Positions 35,608 through 45,012 of a stretch of DNA of 64,000 nucleotides are shown here, in pieces; positions within the stretch are counted from its first letter, which is position 1, and every line of letters begins with the position of its first letter. Under the pieces are notes generated by a model. The model was not told the DNA's origin and ran no database searches. It saw only the letters and a list, made by a program, of their open reading frames with translations. This stretch comes from Sphingomicrobium sp. Lineage in GTDB: Bacteria > Pseudomonadota > Alphaproteobacteria > Sphingomonadales > Sphingomonadaceae. The DNA is taken from contig DATCMI010000001.1 in assembly GCA_036563485.1 (NCBI GenBank), forward strand, positions 186,001-250,000. Reading direction: 5' to 3'. The position numbers and the translations under genes were made by a program.

Positions 35608-36438
35608 ATGACTCAATACATCACCGTTGCCGCCGACGATCGCGCCGAAGCGCGCAACGGCGTCATCAAGCTGCACGGCCCCGAAGGCTTCGCCGGCATG
35701 CGCAAGGCCGGCCGCCTCGCCGCAGAGATTCTCGACGCCCTTGCCCCGCACGTCGTGCCCGGCGTCACCACGCAGGAACTGGACGATATCGTCTACAGGA
35801 TGATGCTCGACGGCGGCGGCATCCCGGCGACGCTCGGCTATCGCGGCTATACCAAGAGCAGCTGCATCTCGATCAACCATGTCGTCTGCCACGGCATCCC
35901 GGGCGACAAGGCGCTGAAGAACGGCGACATCGTCAACATCGACGTGACGCCGATCGTCGACGGCTGGCACGGCGACACCAGCCGCATGTTCCTCGTCGGC
36001 GACGTGCCGCTGCGCGCCCGCAAGCTGGTCGACATCACCTACGAATGTTTGATGCTCGGCCTCGAGCAGGCGCGGCCCGGCAATCACTTGGGCGACATTT
36101 CGAACGCCATCCAGCGCCACGCGGAATCGCACCGCTACAGCGTCGTTCGCGATTTCTGCGGCCATGGCGTCGGCCGTCTGTTCCACGACAGCCCCGAAGT
36201 CATCCACGCCGGACGGCCGGGCACTGGCCCGGAGCTCAAGCCCGGCATGATCTTCACCGTTGAGCCGATGATCAACCTCGGCCGCCCGGACGTGAAGGTG
36301 CTCGACGACGGCTGGACGGCGGTCACCCGCGATCGCTCGCTTTCGGCCCAGTTCGAACACTCGATCGGGATCACGGAAGACGGCTGCGAGATCTTCACGA
36401 AGAGCCCGACCGGGCGCGACAAGCCGCCCTACGCTTAA
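35608..36438 (+). CDS. map: Type I methionine aminopeptidase
   Basis: 276 residues from ATG at 35608; the upstream open frame runs antisense through the CinA-like gene and is not used. Removes initiator Met co-translationally. Metal ligands: Asp in NIDVTPIVDGWHGDTSRMFL (two), His in CGHGVGRLFH, Glu in FTVEPMINLG and Glu in FEHSIGITEDG. NHVVCHGIPG carries the substrate histidine. The N-terminal 30 residues before GFAGMRKAGRLAAEIL are slightly longer than in E. coli. The stop overlaps the convergent gene by TTAA. Confidence 0.96.
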   Translation: MTQYITVAADDRAEARNGVIKLHGPEGFAGMRKAGRLAAEILDALAPHVVPGVTTQELDDIVYRMMLDGGGIPATLGYRGYTKSSCISINHVVCHGIPGDKALKNGDIVNIDVTPIVDGWHGDTSRMFLVGDVPLRARKLVDITYECLMLGLEQARPGNHLGDISNAIQRHAESHRYSVVRDFCGHGVGRLFHDSPEVIHAGRPGTGPELKPGMIFTVEPMINLGRPDVKVLDDGWTAVTRDRSLSAQFEHSIGITEDGCEIFTKSPTGRDKPPYA

Positions 36439-37562
36439 AGCGCGGCGATGATCGCTGCGGCGGCCCGGTGCGCAGCCGCCGGGCTCGCGTCGCCCAAAGC
36501 ATCGGCAGCAAAGCTGCGCTGTAGCTCTTTGTAACGGCCATGCTCGTCCGGCGCGCGCTCCAACGCAGCCATGAGCTGCGAAAGCTCGTCGATGACCTCG
36601 CCGCACTCCCAGAAGCCGTGATCGTCCGTGGCTTGCCAGTCGAGCTTGTCGGGGTTGAGGAACACGCAGGGCCGCGGCCGCATCAGGAACTCGACCACCT
36701 GGCTCGAGGTGTCCCCCAAATAGATGTCGGCGGCAGCCATGTATGTCCCGTCGACCATCGAAAAGCTGTCGGTGTCGACATGCACGTGGGGAAGCGCCGC
36801 GACGCCGGCCAGCACGTCCCTCACGTCCGGCGCCTTCTCGACCAGCCGCTGATGCGGGGCGAGGATGACGTTGAAGCGCTCCTGGCCTCCAAGCATCGCA
36901 ACGATCTCGCGCCCCCACGCCCACCAGGACGAACGATGGCGCTGCCAGTGCGGCGCATAGACGACGACTGGCCTGTCGTCGGCGAACAGCCGCCGCGGCT
37001 CCGCAAGCGCGCGGAAGCCCGCCTTCACATAGCCGGTGACGACGACCTGCTCGTCCCCGAAGCCGCGGACCAGATAAGTGTCCTTCTCGCGCTGGCTCGG
37101 CACCAGCATGCGGTAGGCGGCGCGGCGGCGCGCATCGTCGCGCGCGCTCATCGAACCGACGCCATGCGACGTCTTGATGAAGCGCCGCCTCAAGAACGGC
37201 AGCATGCGCGGCAGCCACAGGCTGGTCTGCTCGGCGCAGACGATAAGCCGCGCGCGCATCAGGTGCGGCAGCAGCCGGAGCAGAGTCGGGATTTTCGGCG
37301 GCAACGCCGGGTTCTCGCCCCGCTTCAGCTCGGGGAGGCTCAGGAAGCCCGGCACACGCCGCACGCGCACCCGCTCCTTAAGCCCCGCCTCGGCGAGCCA
37401 GCCGCCGATCAGCCCTTCATGGACCGACGTCGCGACCCAGCAGTCGATGGGAAGGTTCGGCGCGTCGGCCGCCAGTGCTTCGACGATCGGGTAAAGGTGT
37501 GGGATTAGGAGCGTTTCGCCGAGGAACAGGAAGGCGACCGGCGCGCCGCTCGGGCGTGGCAT
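36435..37562 (-). CDS. CDP-glycerol glycerophosphotransferase-like / GT-B-fold protein
   Basis: 375 residues, no signal peptide. GT-B-like two-domain layout: N-terminal FLFLGETLLIPHLYPIVEAL, central IKTSHGVGSM and VVVYAPHWQRHRSSWWAWG, C-terminal ADIYLGDTSSQVVEFLMRPRPCVFLNPD. The HG and D-T-S-S segments are those of the CDP-glycerol glycerophosphotransferase family (PF04464), which transfers polyol phosphates to surface polymers. It starts directly after the stop of a LicC-like cytidylyltransferase gene, a plausible donor-maker. Exact substrate unknown. Confidence 0.72.
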   Translation of the reverse strand: MPRPSGAPVAFLFLGETLLIPHLYPIVEALAADAPNLPIDCWVATSVHEGLIGGWLAEAGLKERVRVRRVPGFLSLPELKRGENPALPPKIPTLLRLLPHLMRARLIVCAEQTSLWLPRMLPFLRRRFIKTSHGVGSMSARDDARRRAAYRMLVPSQREKDTYLVRGFGDEQVVVTGYVKAGFRALAEPRRLFADDRPVVVYAPHWQRHRSSWWAWGREIVAMLGGQERFNVILAPHQRLVEKAPDVRDVLAGVAALPHVHVDTDSFSMVDGTYMAAADIYLGDTSSQVVEFLMRPRPCVFLNPDKLDWQATDDHGFWECGEVIDELSQLMAALERAPDEHGRYKELQRSFAADALGDASPAAAHRAAAAIIAAL

Positions 37563-38750
<1,188 letters not shown>

Positions 38751-38760
38751 TGTTAAGGCG

Positions 38761-38850
38761 TCACCCCGGCCTTGAGCCGGGGTCTGCCTTTACCTAGAGC
38801 TGCCCGCATGCAGGCACGCAGGCGGATGCCGGATCAAGTCCGGCATGACG
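38761..38850. repeat. Pair of REP-like hairpins
   Basis: CCCCGGC-CTTGA-GCCGGGG at 38764-38782 and ATGCCGGA-TCAAG-TCCGGCAT at 38826-38846, both with the CTTGA/TCAAG centre. This is the extragenic palindromic repeat type that is widespread in sphingomonad genomes, often as an inverted pair. It lies between glnB and a small HTH gene; the first could also end glnB transcription. Confidence 0.7.
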
Positions 38851-38869
38851 AATTGGGCATCTGATCCAG

Positions 38870-39076
38870 ATGGACGAACGCCTCGCCTCAATGTCGCCGG
38901 ACGAGCTGCGCGGGGCCATGCGGACGCTCGGCTACCGCACCCAGAACGACCTCGCCCAGGCGATCGGCGTATCCCGCTCCGCAGTCAGCCTGTGGCTTGA
39001 AGGCAAGGTCGGTGTCCCCCGTCCAATCGCCATGCTCTTGCGCATGCTCGTGTCCGCCCAGCGGCGGATTTATTGA
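38870..39076 (+). CDS. Small helix-turn-helix protein
   Basis: 68 residues. A single XRE/Cro-like HTH, RTQNDLAQAIGVSRSAVSLWLEGKVGVPRPIAMLLRML (about 23-60). Too short for an effector domain. Possibly a DNA-binding regulator of the downstream small gene or hemF. Its N-terminal third (MDERLASMSPDELRGAM) is helical. Good codon use supports it as real. Confidence 0.72.
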   Translation: MDERLASMSPDELRGAMRTLGYRTQNDLAQAIGVSRSAVSLWLEGKVGVPRPIAMLLRMLVSAQRRIY

Positions 39077-39184
39077 TCGTCGCGAGCCCTCATTAACCTT
39101 CGTTAAAGACTTGAAATCGCGGCTCTTTATTGAATAGTGCTTGAGCGCATCATCGCGGGGCAAAGCGCTCGGGGGAGCAGTCAG

Positions 39185-39430
39185 ATGGGAGTCGAGCGGG
39201 GGAGTGGGCCGCAGCCAAGTCCGGCTGTTGAACCTCAACGCAACCAGTACCGGCTCTATTTCCTCCAGGGCCTCGGCGGTCGCATCCTCCACAGCCACGA
39301 GTTCGAAGCCGAGAGCGACGAGCGCGCGCTCGGCCTCGCGCAGGGCTGGCGCGAGGGCCGCCGGACCGAGCTTTGGACCGGCGCTCGCAAGCTCGGCGCC
39401 TGGCCCGCCGACGAGACGCCGTCGGCTTAA
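39185..39430 (+). CDS. Small conserved hypothetical protein (YRLY family)
   Basis: 81 residues from ATG at 39185, with GGGGGAG 9 bases upstream; an alternative GTG at 39137 has no ribosome site. The central part NQYRLYFLQGLGGRILHSHE resembles the 63-residue protein at 23981-24172 (YRLY, GRI, EA, ELW shared). No domain recognised. Disordered N- and C-termini. It lies between a small HTH gene and hemF. Confidence 0.62.
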   Translation: MGVERGSGPQPSPAVEPQRNQYRLYFLQGLGGRILHSHEFEAESDERALGLAQGWREGRRTELWTGARKLGAWPADETPSA

Positions 39431-39469
39431 GTATTTGCCCGCGGTTGCATCCGCGGGGGCTCAGCCGCA

Positions 39470-40324
39470 ATGAGCGGCGCCATGCTCACCCTCGACAACC
39501 AACAGCAATCCGCCCGCACCTGGTTCGAATCGCTGCGCGACCGCATCTGCGCCGCCTTCGAAGAGATCGAGCGCGAGGCGGGCTCCGACGCCTCCTTCAC
39601 CTACACGCCGTGGGACCGCACCGATGCTAGCGGCGGCACGGGCGGCGGCGGCGTGCGCGGGCAGATGGCCGGCAAGGTGTTCGAGAAGGTCGGCGTCAAC
39701 GTCTCGACCGTCGGCGGGCAGTTCAGCCCCGATTTCGCCAAGAGCATTCCCGGCGCCGCGGAGGACCCGAGCTTCTTCGCCACCGGCATCAGCCTCGTCG
39801 CCCACATGGCCAACCCGCACGTCCCCGCCGTGCACATGAACACCCGCTTCCTGTGCACGACCAAGCGCTGGTTCGGCGGCGGCGCCGACCTCAATCCGGC
39901 TATCCCCTATGAAGAGGACACCGAAGCCTTCCACGCGCGCTTCCGCGCCGCCTGCGCAGCCCACGACCCGACCTTCTATCCACGCTTTTCCAAGTGGGCG
40001 GAGGAATATTTCTGGCTCCCTCACCGCAATGTGTCGCGCGGCGTCGGCGGCATCTTCTACGATTATCTTGAAGACCATTTCGACGAGCATTTCGCCTTCA
40101 CCAAAGACGTCGGCGAAGCGTTCCTCGACATCGTCCCGCAGATCGTCCGCAAGCGCATGGACATGCCGTTCACCGACGAGGACATGGACCGCCTCCTCGA
40201 GTTCCGCGGCCGCTACGTCGAGTTCAACCTCCTCTACGACCGCGGCACTTTGTTCGGCCTCAAGACCGGCGGCAACGTCGACGCCATCCTCATGAGCCTC
40301 CCCCCGCTCGCCAAGTGGAAGTAA
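39470..40324 (+). CDS. hemF: Oxygen-dependent coproporphyrinogen III oxidase
   Basis: 284 residues. Converts coproporphyrinogen III to protoporphyrinogen IX in heme synthesis, using oxygen. Signatures VHMNTRFLCTTKRWFGGGADLNPAIPYEEDT and RFSKWAEEYFWLPHRNVSRGVGGIFYDYLE, with catalytic Arg and Asp in the first. C-terminal RGRYVEFNLLYDRGTLFGLKTGGNVDAILMSLPP is diagnostic. A GNAT gene follows after 4 bases. Confidence 0.97.
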   Translation: MSGAMLTLDNQQQSARTWFESLRDRICAAFEEIEREAGSDASFTYTPWDRTDASGGTGGGGVRGQMAGKVFEKVGVNVSTVGGQFSPDFAKSIPGAAEDPSFFATGISLVAHMANPHVPAVHMNTRFLCTTKRWFGGGADLNPAIPYEEDTEAFHARFRAACAAHDPTFYPRFSKWAEEYFWLPHRNVSRGVGGIFYDYLEDHFDEHFAFTKDVGEAFLDIVPQIVRKRMDMPFTDEDMDRLLEFRGRYVEFNLLYDRGTLFGLKTGGNVDAILMSLPPLAKWK

Positions 40325-40328
40325 GAGC

Positions 40329-40916
40329 GTGAGCCTTAACGAGCTGCCGCCGAACGAGCTTGCCGCGGTCGTCACCTATCTTGAGATGCGCGAGCGGCCA
40401 TCGGCCGAGGTTCCCTCGTCCACGCTGCAGCTCCGCCGCGTCGCCGAGCCTGGCGCCGAGCAGTATCGCGCCCTGTTCCGCAAAGTCGGCGAGCCATGGC
40501 TGTGGTTCTCCCGCCTGGTCCTCGACGACAACAAGCTCGAGGCCATCATCCGCGACCCCGCCGTCGAGCTGTTCGAAGTCGCTGCCGTGGAAGCCGTCGT
40601 CGGCATGGTCGAGCTGGACTTCCGGCAGCCCGGCGAGTGCGAGCTCGCCTTCATCGGCCTGGTCCCGGAACTGAGCGGCCAAGGCTACGGCAAATGGCTG
40701 CTTGCCCGCGCCCTGCGCCTCGCCTGGCGCGAGGGCATAAGCCGCGTCCACGTCCATACCTGTTCGCTCGACCATCCGGCGGCGCTGTCGGCCTATCGAC
40801 GCGCGGGCTTCACGCCTTACAAACGAGCGGTCGAGCGCTTCCCCGACCCGCGACTGCTCGGGATTTTACCGAAGGACTGCGCGCCTCAGATTCCGCTGCT
40901 CGGCACCGAAGCCTGA
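40329..40916 (+). CDS. GNAT-family N-acetyltransferase
   Basis: 195 residues with a GTG start 4 bases after hemF. Acetyl-CoA loop in LVPELSGQGYGKWLLARAL (motif A, Q-x-x-G-x-G/A) and VHTCSLDHPAALSAYRRAGFTPYKR as motif B. The N-terminal 40 residues (LNELPPNELAAVVTYLEMRERP) are conserved in sphingomonads. Substrate unknown; co-transcription with hemF is likely. Its 3' end overlaps the convergent membrane-protein gene by 31 bases. Confidence 0.87.
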   Translation: MSLNELPPNELAAVVTYLEMRERPSAEVPSSTLQLRRVAEPGAEQYRALFRKVGEPWLWFSRLVLDDNKLEAIIRDPAVELFEVAAVEAVVGMVELDFRQPGECELAFIGLVPELSGQGYGKWLLARALRLAWREGISRVHVHTCSLDHPAALSAYRRAGFTPYKRAVERFPDPRLLGILPKDCAPQIPLLGTEA

Positions 40917-41692
40917 ACCTCGCCGCGGCCCGCAAGCTGGGTGTAGATCCGCGCCAGCATCACCGCGAACACGACTGTAAACAGTGCCTGGATCGCCGCG
41001 GCGACCAGCGAGATCAGCAGCGCCGACAGGCTTAGCTGGTCCGGCGGCCCGAGCGCTGCCGCGATGATCGAGCCGATCACCAGCTGCCCGGCGAGGAGCA
41101 CGATCATCAGGCCGATGAACATCATGGCGACGAAACCAAGCAGCCGCAGGTAATTGCCCTTGGCCAGGCGCCAGCTGCGCTTGAGCAGGTGGAGGGGCCC
41201 ACCGTCCTCCGCAGCCGCGGCGGGCACGGCGAGCTGGAACACCGCATAGGAAAGCGCGACCGCGAGAAGGATGATCAGGACGACGGCCGGCGACGCCTCG
41301 GTGCTGGACGTGCCGCTCACCATACCGAGAAGGCTGAGCACCAGGACGATCGGAATGAGGATGATGAACAAGGCGATCATCATCAGCAGGAAGGCGCCGA
41401 GCAGCGCCGGCATCCGCGAAACCCCGCGCATGATCGCCGCGCCGACCGTCGTCGACGGGCCGATGCCCAGCCGGTTGATCGCCACTTGGGCGATGAACCC
41501 GAACAGCAGGCTCGCCAGCAGCAGTCCGAACGCCAGGCCGAAGTTCTTGGCCGGCGATTGCGGCGTGAACAGGCCGATCACCGTCTGCGGCAGGACGACG
41601 ATCGCCAGCGCCACTGCGGCGATCAGGCGTCCGTCCCGCGATAGCACCTGGCGGGTCTCGTCCCAGGCACGCGACAGCGACAATTTCGGCAT
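40886..41692 (-). CDS. Polytopic membrane protein
   Basis: 268 residues from ATG at 41692, with GAGGG upstream. A short cytoplasmic N-terminus ([20 protein letters not shown]) and six predicted membrane helices, with little outside the membrane. It resembles the membrane domain found in some glycerophosphodiester phosphodiesterases (PF10110-like) but has no catalytic domain. Function unknown. Divergent from lipB; convergent overlap with the GNAT. Confidence 0.72.
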   Translation of the reverse strand: MPKLSLSRAWDETRQVLSRDGRLIAAVALAIVVLPQTVIGLFTPQSPAKNFGLAFGLLLASLLFGFIAQVAINRLGIGPSTTVGAAIMRGVSRMPALLGAFLLMMIALFIILIPIVLVLSLLGMVSGTSSTEASPAVVLIILLAVALSYAVFQLAVPAAAAEDGGPLHLLKRSWRLAKGNYLRLLGFVAMMFIGLMIVLLAGQLVIGSIIAAALGPPDQLSLSALLISLVAAAIQALFTVVFAVMLARIYTQLAGRGEVQASVPSSGI

Positions 41693-41783
41693 CAACCCTC
41701 CCCTTTTGCCGACCTTATGCTGGCGCAGCGCCGCTTGCGCAACGGCGCTTGCTCGAAGCGCGCGGCAACGCCATCTCCCACGC

Positions 41784-42449
41784 GTGACCGAGTTCATCGA
41801 CGGCATCGAGTGGCGGACGAGCGACGGGCTCGTCCCCTATGAGGAGGCGCTCCGCTTCATGGAGGAGCGGGCGGCGGCGATCCGCGCCGGGACCGCGCCG
41901 GAATGCGTGTGGCTGCTCGAACACCCGCCTCTGTTCACCGCCGGCACCAGCGCCGACCCGGCCGAGCTGTTCAACCCGCATGGCTTTCCGGTCTACGAGG
42001 CCGGCCGCGGCGGCCGCTATACCTATCATGGCCCAGGGCAGCGGGTCGGCTATCTGATGCTCGACCTCGAAAAGCGCGGAAAGGACATCCGCCGCTTCGT
42101 CCACTCCCTGGAAGGCTGGATGATCGACACCCTGGCCGAGGTCGGCGTCGCAGCGCACCGCGCCCCCGGCCGCATCGGCATCTGGGTCGGCGAAGGCGCG
42201 CGCGAGGCCAAGATCGCGGCGCTCGGCGTCCGGGTGAAGCGCTGGGTCACGCTTCACGGCTTTTCCATCAACGTCGCGCCCGATCTGTCGCATTTCGGGG
42301 GCATCGTTCCCTGCGGCATCAGCGAATTCGGGGTCACCAGCCTGGCGCAGGAAGGGAAACAAATAGGGCTCACGCGTGTTGATGCCGCCTTGAAGCGTAG
42401 TTTTCAGCGGTTTCTCAACAGTTTGGACCATCAGTGCAAAGAGTCTTGA
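41784..42449 (+). CDS. lipB: Octanoyl-[ACP]:protein N-octanoyltransferase
   Basis: 221 residues from GTG at 41784; no ATG fits and the longer frame is antisense to the membrane protein. Transfers octanoyl from ACP to lipoyl domains of 2-oxo acid dehydrogenases. [15 protein letters not shown] is the substrate pocket, K143 (REAKIAALG) and C177 ([16 protein letters not shown]) the catalytic pair. Confidence 0.96.
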   Translation: MTEFIDGIEWRTSDGLVPYEEALRFMEERAAAIRAGTAPECVWLLEHPPLFTAGTSADPAELFNPHGFPVYEAGRGGRYTYHGPGQRVGYLMLDLEKRGKDIRRFVHSLEGWMIDTLAEVGVAAHRAPGRIGIWVGEGAREAKIAALGVRVKRWVTLHGFSINVAPDLSHFGGIVPCGISEFGVTSLAQEGKQIGLTRVDAALKRSFQRFLNSLDHQCKES

Positions 42450-42534
42450 AGGAACCTTGCGCTTCAGACTATGGTTCGCGCGATTTGCGCCGGGGGTTCA
42501 CCCTCTGCAGATCGCAATAAATAGGGAGTCTTGA

Positions 42535-42792
42535 ATGCGTGCTCTTATCCTGGTCGCTGGTGCGGCCCTGGCGGTTGCCGCTTGCAGCAGCAACGACAAC
42601 GCCAACAACACCATGAACGTCGATGAGAACCTCACGACCGACATGAACACGATGGACATGAACGCGACGGACATGAACGCGACCGACATGAACGGCGCCG
42701 ACGTGAACCTCACCGCGGGCAACGTCACGGTTGTCGAGAATGGCACCGACGCGAACGCGACGGCCAACGCCACGACCAACAACGCGATGTAA
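42535..42792 (+). CDS. Small Asn/Thr-rich lipoprotein with internal repeats
   Basis: 85 residues, lipoprotein signal MRALILVAGAALAVAAC with lipidation at C17. The mature part is Asn, Asp, Met and Thr rich, with repeats of (T/A)TDMN-type units (MNTMDMNATDMNATDMN) encoded by 15-base tandem repeats. The N-terminus and the block MNVDENLT are shared with the next gene at 42885, so these are tandem paralogues. Good GGGAG ribosome site. Function unknown. Confidence 0.78.
   Translation: MRALILVAGAALAVAACSSNDNANNTMNVDENLTTDMNTMDMNATDMNATDMNGADVNLTAGNVTVVENGTDANATANATTNNAM
42643..42700. repeat. 15-base tandem repeat in lipoprotein gene
   Basis: Imperfect copies of GACATGAACGCGACG, about four, encoding (D/T)DMNAT-type units. 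Copy number could vary between strains. Confidence 0.6.
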
Positions 42793-42798
42793 TTGTCG

Positions 42799-42825
42799 CA
42801 CCCCGGCTTGCCGGGGTGTTGGCTT
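42799..42825 (+). terminator. Terminator of first lipoprotein gene
   Basis: CACCCCGG-CTTG-CCGGGGTG, eight pairs, then TTGGCTTTT, 7 bases past the stop codon. A good intrinsic terminator. Confidence 0.75.
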
Positions 42826-42830
42826 TTCAA

Positions 42831-42868
42831 GAGGCTGCCGGGGTTCTACTTCGGCAGCCTCTTTTTTT
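42831..42868 (+). terminator. Strong terminator hairpin just before the second lipoprotein gene
   Basis: GAGGCTGCCG (42831-42840) pairs perfectly with CGGCAGCCTC (42852-42861), followed by seven T (42862-42868). It ends 16 bases before the ATG of the next gene, whose GGAG ribosome site lies between. It may be a second terminator for the upstream gene or an attenuator for the downstream one. Confidence 0.85.
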
Positions 42869-42884
42869 GTCTTCGGAGTTTTCG

Positions 42885-43217
42885 ATGCGCGCGCTGATCC
42901 TCGTTTCCGCAGTCTTCGTCCTCGCCGCCTGCTCGAACAACGACCAGCGCGACAACAGCATGAACGTGGACGAGAACCTGACGGCCGAGAATATCGTCTC
43001 GAACGACGTGACGGCGATCGATGCCGTGACCGGCGACGCCGCCAATCTCGCCGAAGCGGCCGAGATCAACGATATCGGCCCGGCGGTGGACAGCGCGGAC
43101 CTCAACGCGGCGTCCCCGGCGAAGCCCGGCTCTTCAAAGCCGGCGGCGAAGAAGGCAGCTGACAAGCCCGCTGCCGCGCCGAAGCCGGCGGGGGCGACGA
43201 GCAACAGCTCGGAATAA
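42885..43217 (+). CDS. Small lipoprotein, paralogue of the preceding gene
   Basis: 110 residues from ATG at 42885. Lipoprotein signal MRALILVSAVFVLAAC, lipidation C16. Shares MRALILV and MNVDENLT with the gene at 42535 but then diverges: acidic middle, then an Ala/Lys/Pro-rich tail (SSKPAAKKAADKPAAAPKPAG) that could bind peptidoglycan or nucleic acid nonspecifically. Function unknown. The strong hairpin directly upstream suggests regulated expression. Confidence 0.75.
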   Translation: MRALILVSAVFVLAACSNNDQRDNSMNVDENLTAENIVSNDVTAIDAVTGDAANLAEAAEINDIGPAVDSADLNAASPAKPGSSKPAAKKAADKPAAAPKPAGATSNSSE

Positions 43218-43219
43218 GC

Positions 43220-43852
43220 TTAAGCCAGCCCCACGACCTTGTGCGCCTGCAGCGTCAGGCGCCACTTCGGCCGCTCCATCGCCAGCCGCACCGCCGCTTC
43301 GATGGCGCTTTCTCGATCCGCGCAATCCATCGGCTGCACGAGGAAATGGTCGAAGCTCCAGGCTTCCAGCTCTTCCGGATCGATACCGTCCTGCGGCCAG
43401 ACAAGCTTCAGCTCGTTGCCGGACCGCTGCACGACCTTCGTGCCGGCCTTTGGGCTGACGCAGATCCAGTCGAGCCCCGGCGTAGCGGCAAGCGTCCCAT
43501 TGGTCTCCGCCGCCACCTCGAACCCGCGCGCGTGCAGCGCATCGATGAGCGCGGTGTCGAGCTGCAGCATCGGCTCGCCGCCCGTCACGACCACCAGCCG
43601 CCGCTCGGCGCCCTCGCCCCATAGCCGCTCGACCTGACTGGCAAGCGCGTCGGCATCGCCGAACTTGCCGCCGCCCTCCCCATCCGTGCCCACGAAGTCC
43701 GTGTCGCAGAAGCGGCATTCGGCAATTGCCCGGTCCTGTTCCCGCCCCGACCACAAGTTGCAGCCGGCAAAGCGCAGGAACACAGCCCGCCGGCCCGCCT
43801 GAACGCCCTCCCCCTGCAGCGTCAGGAAGCATTCCTTGACCGCATAGCTCAT
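43220..43852 (-). CDS. queE: 7-carboxy-7-deazaguanine synthase
   Basis: 210 residues from ATG at 43852, overlapping the queC stop by ATGA. Radical SAM enzyme converting 6-carboxytetrahydropterin to CDG in queuosine synthesis. The cluster motif is the extended form C-x14-C-x2-C (FAGCNLWSGREQDRAIAECRFC region, about residues 31-49), as in proteobacterial QueE; VVTGGEPMLQ is the SAM motif. queC and a DUF3147 gene precede it in one operon. Confidence 0.95.
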   Translation of the reverse strand: MSYAVKECFLTLQGEGVQAGRRAVFLRFAGCNLWSGREQDRAIAECRFCDTDFVGTDGEGGGKFGDADALASQVERLWGEGAERRLVVVTGGEPMLQLDTALIDALHARGFEVAAETNGTLAATPGLDWICVSPKAGTKVVQRSGNELKLVWPQDGIDPEELEAWSFDHFLVQPMDCADRESAIEAAVRLAMERPKWRLTLQAHKVVGLA

Positions 43853-44514
43853 GCGTAAGCCGTCGGATCCGCGATCCCGGCCTCGCCAAAACCCTTCGCC
43901 CTCAAGCGGCACGCGTCGCATTCGCCGCAGTGCCTGCCGTCCGGCAGCGGGTCGTAGCAACTGTGGCTGATCCCGGCATCGAGCCCCAGCCGCTGCGCCT
44001 CGCGCGCAATCTCGGCCTTGGTCATGTCCTGCAGCGGCGCGTGGATGGTGAAGCCTTCGCCCTCCACGCCAGCCTTCGTCGCCACGTCGGCGAGGCTTTG
44101 GAACGAACGGATGAATTCGGGCCGGCAATCGGGGTAGCCCGAATAATCGAGCGCGTTGACGCCGATGAAGATGTCGGATGCGCCGCTCGCCTCCGCGAGC
44201 CCCACCGCAAGGCTGAGGAAGATGAGGTTGCGCGCCGGCACGTAAGTCACGGGAATCCCCTCGCCGACGCCCTCCTTCGGCACCGCAATGTCACTGGTCA
44301 GCGCCGATCCGCCGAATGCCCGGAGGTCGAGCGGCAGGACGATATGGCGGTCCGCGAGCTCAGCCGCGATCCGCCGCGCCGCGTCCAGCTCGACCCTGTG
44401 CCGCTGGTTATAATCCACCGTCAACGCAACCACAGAAAAGCCCTGCTCGCGCGCAAGTGCCGCGCAGACCATGGAATCCAGGCCCCCGGACAGCAGGACG
44501 ATGGCCGGCTTCAC
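43849..44514 (-). CDS. queC: 7-cyano-7-deazaguanine synthase
   Basis: 221 residues. ATP-dependent conversion of CDG to preQ0. PP-loop SGGLDS at 9-14, VGVNALDYSGYPDCRPEF and the zinc site SCYDPLPDGRHCGECDACRLR near the C-terminus (four cysteines). Overlaps queE and the upstream DUF3147 gene by 4 bases each, so the three are translationally coupled. Confidence 0.96.
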   Translation of the reverse strand: MKPAIVLLSGGLDSMVCAALAREQGFSVVALTVDYNQRHRVELDAARRIAAELADRHIVLPLDLRAFGGSALTSDIAVPKEGVGEGIPVTYVPARNLIFLSLAVGLAEASGASDIFIGVNALDYSGYPDCRPEFIRSFQSLADVATKAGVEGEGFTIHAPLQDMTKAEIAREAQRLGLDAGISHSCYDPLPDGRHCGECDACRLRAKGFGEAGIADPTAYA

Positions 44515-44861
44515 AGCTTGATCCCGACTTTGGGGGCCGCCCAGAACATCAGCGCGTAGAGCGCCAGCGTTCCCGCCACCCCGATCGCCAGCGTCAGCCA
44601 GAAACTCATGCCGGACCGCAGCATCGCCGGCACCGCCAGGAACAAGGGCAGCGACGGCAGGATGAACCAGAAGACGCTGCCGGTCAGCGCGGCGACCTTC
44701 TCCGGGTCATGGCTGTCGCGCCACAGCCAGACCATCGCCAGCAGCGACGTCAGCGGAAGCGACGCCAACAGCCCGCCCCAACCGGGGTAGCGCCGGGCAA
44801 CCTCCGAAACGGCGGCGACGATCACGCCCGACAGCGCGGCCTTGATGACGAGATAGAGCAC
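44511..44861 (-). CDS. DUF3147-family membrane protein
   Basis: 116 residues from GTG at 44861; the longer upstream frame crosses a terminator and is unlikely. Four predicted helices, with YLVIKAALSGVIVAAVSEVARRYPGWGGLLASLP at the N-terminus. Short families of this type are often the first gene of queuosine clusters. It could be a transporter accessory for a deazapurine, but no function is established. Overlaps queC by 4 bases. Confidence 0.78.
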   Translation of the reverse strand: MLYLVIKAALSGVIVAAVSEVARRYPGWGGLLASLPLTSLLAMVWLWRDSHDPEKVAALTGSVFWFILPSLPLFLAVPAMLRSGMSFWLTLAIGVAGTLALYALMFWAAPKVGIKL

Positions 44862-44889
44862 GGCACGCGCCCTTAGGGGCTCGGCGCCG

Positions 44890-44926
44890 CTAAAAGAAGG
44901 GCCGCCCGTCTTTCGAGGGGCGGCCC
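44890..44926 (-). terminator. Leftward terminator
   Basis: GGGCCGCCC (44918-44926 read on the minus strand) pairs with GGGCGGCCC (44899-44907) around a 10-base loop, then TTCTTTTA in the leftward direction. It ends the transcript from the DUF3617-like gene and insulates the queuosine operon. Confidence 0.7.
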
Positions 44927-45012
44927 AGGTATCGGGCGCTTGCCCGATTGGGAGGAAAGCGTGCCGAATCCGGCACAACCGCATTGCTATCCCAAGATGG
45001 TTAAACGCCGGC

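Noticed and set aside
38761-38850. Hairpin pair after glnB as a CRISPR or riboswitch
   Set aside because: Only two imperfect units of the common REP type, no spacer regularity, and no cas genes.
39093-39106. TTAACCTTCGTTAA as a CtrA-binding site
   Set aside because: The spacer is 6 instead of the consensus 7 bases, and the position before a small hypothetical gene gives no support.
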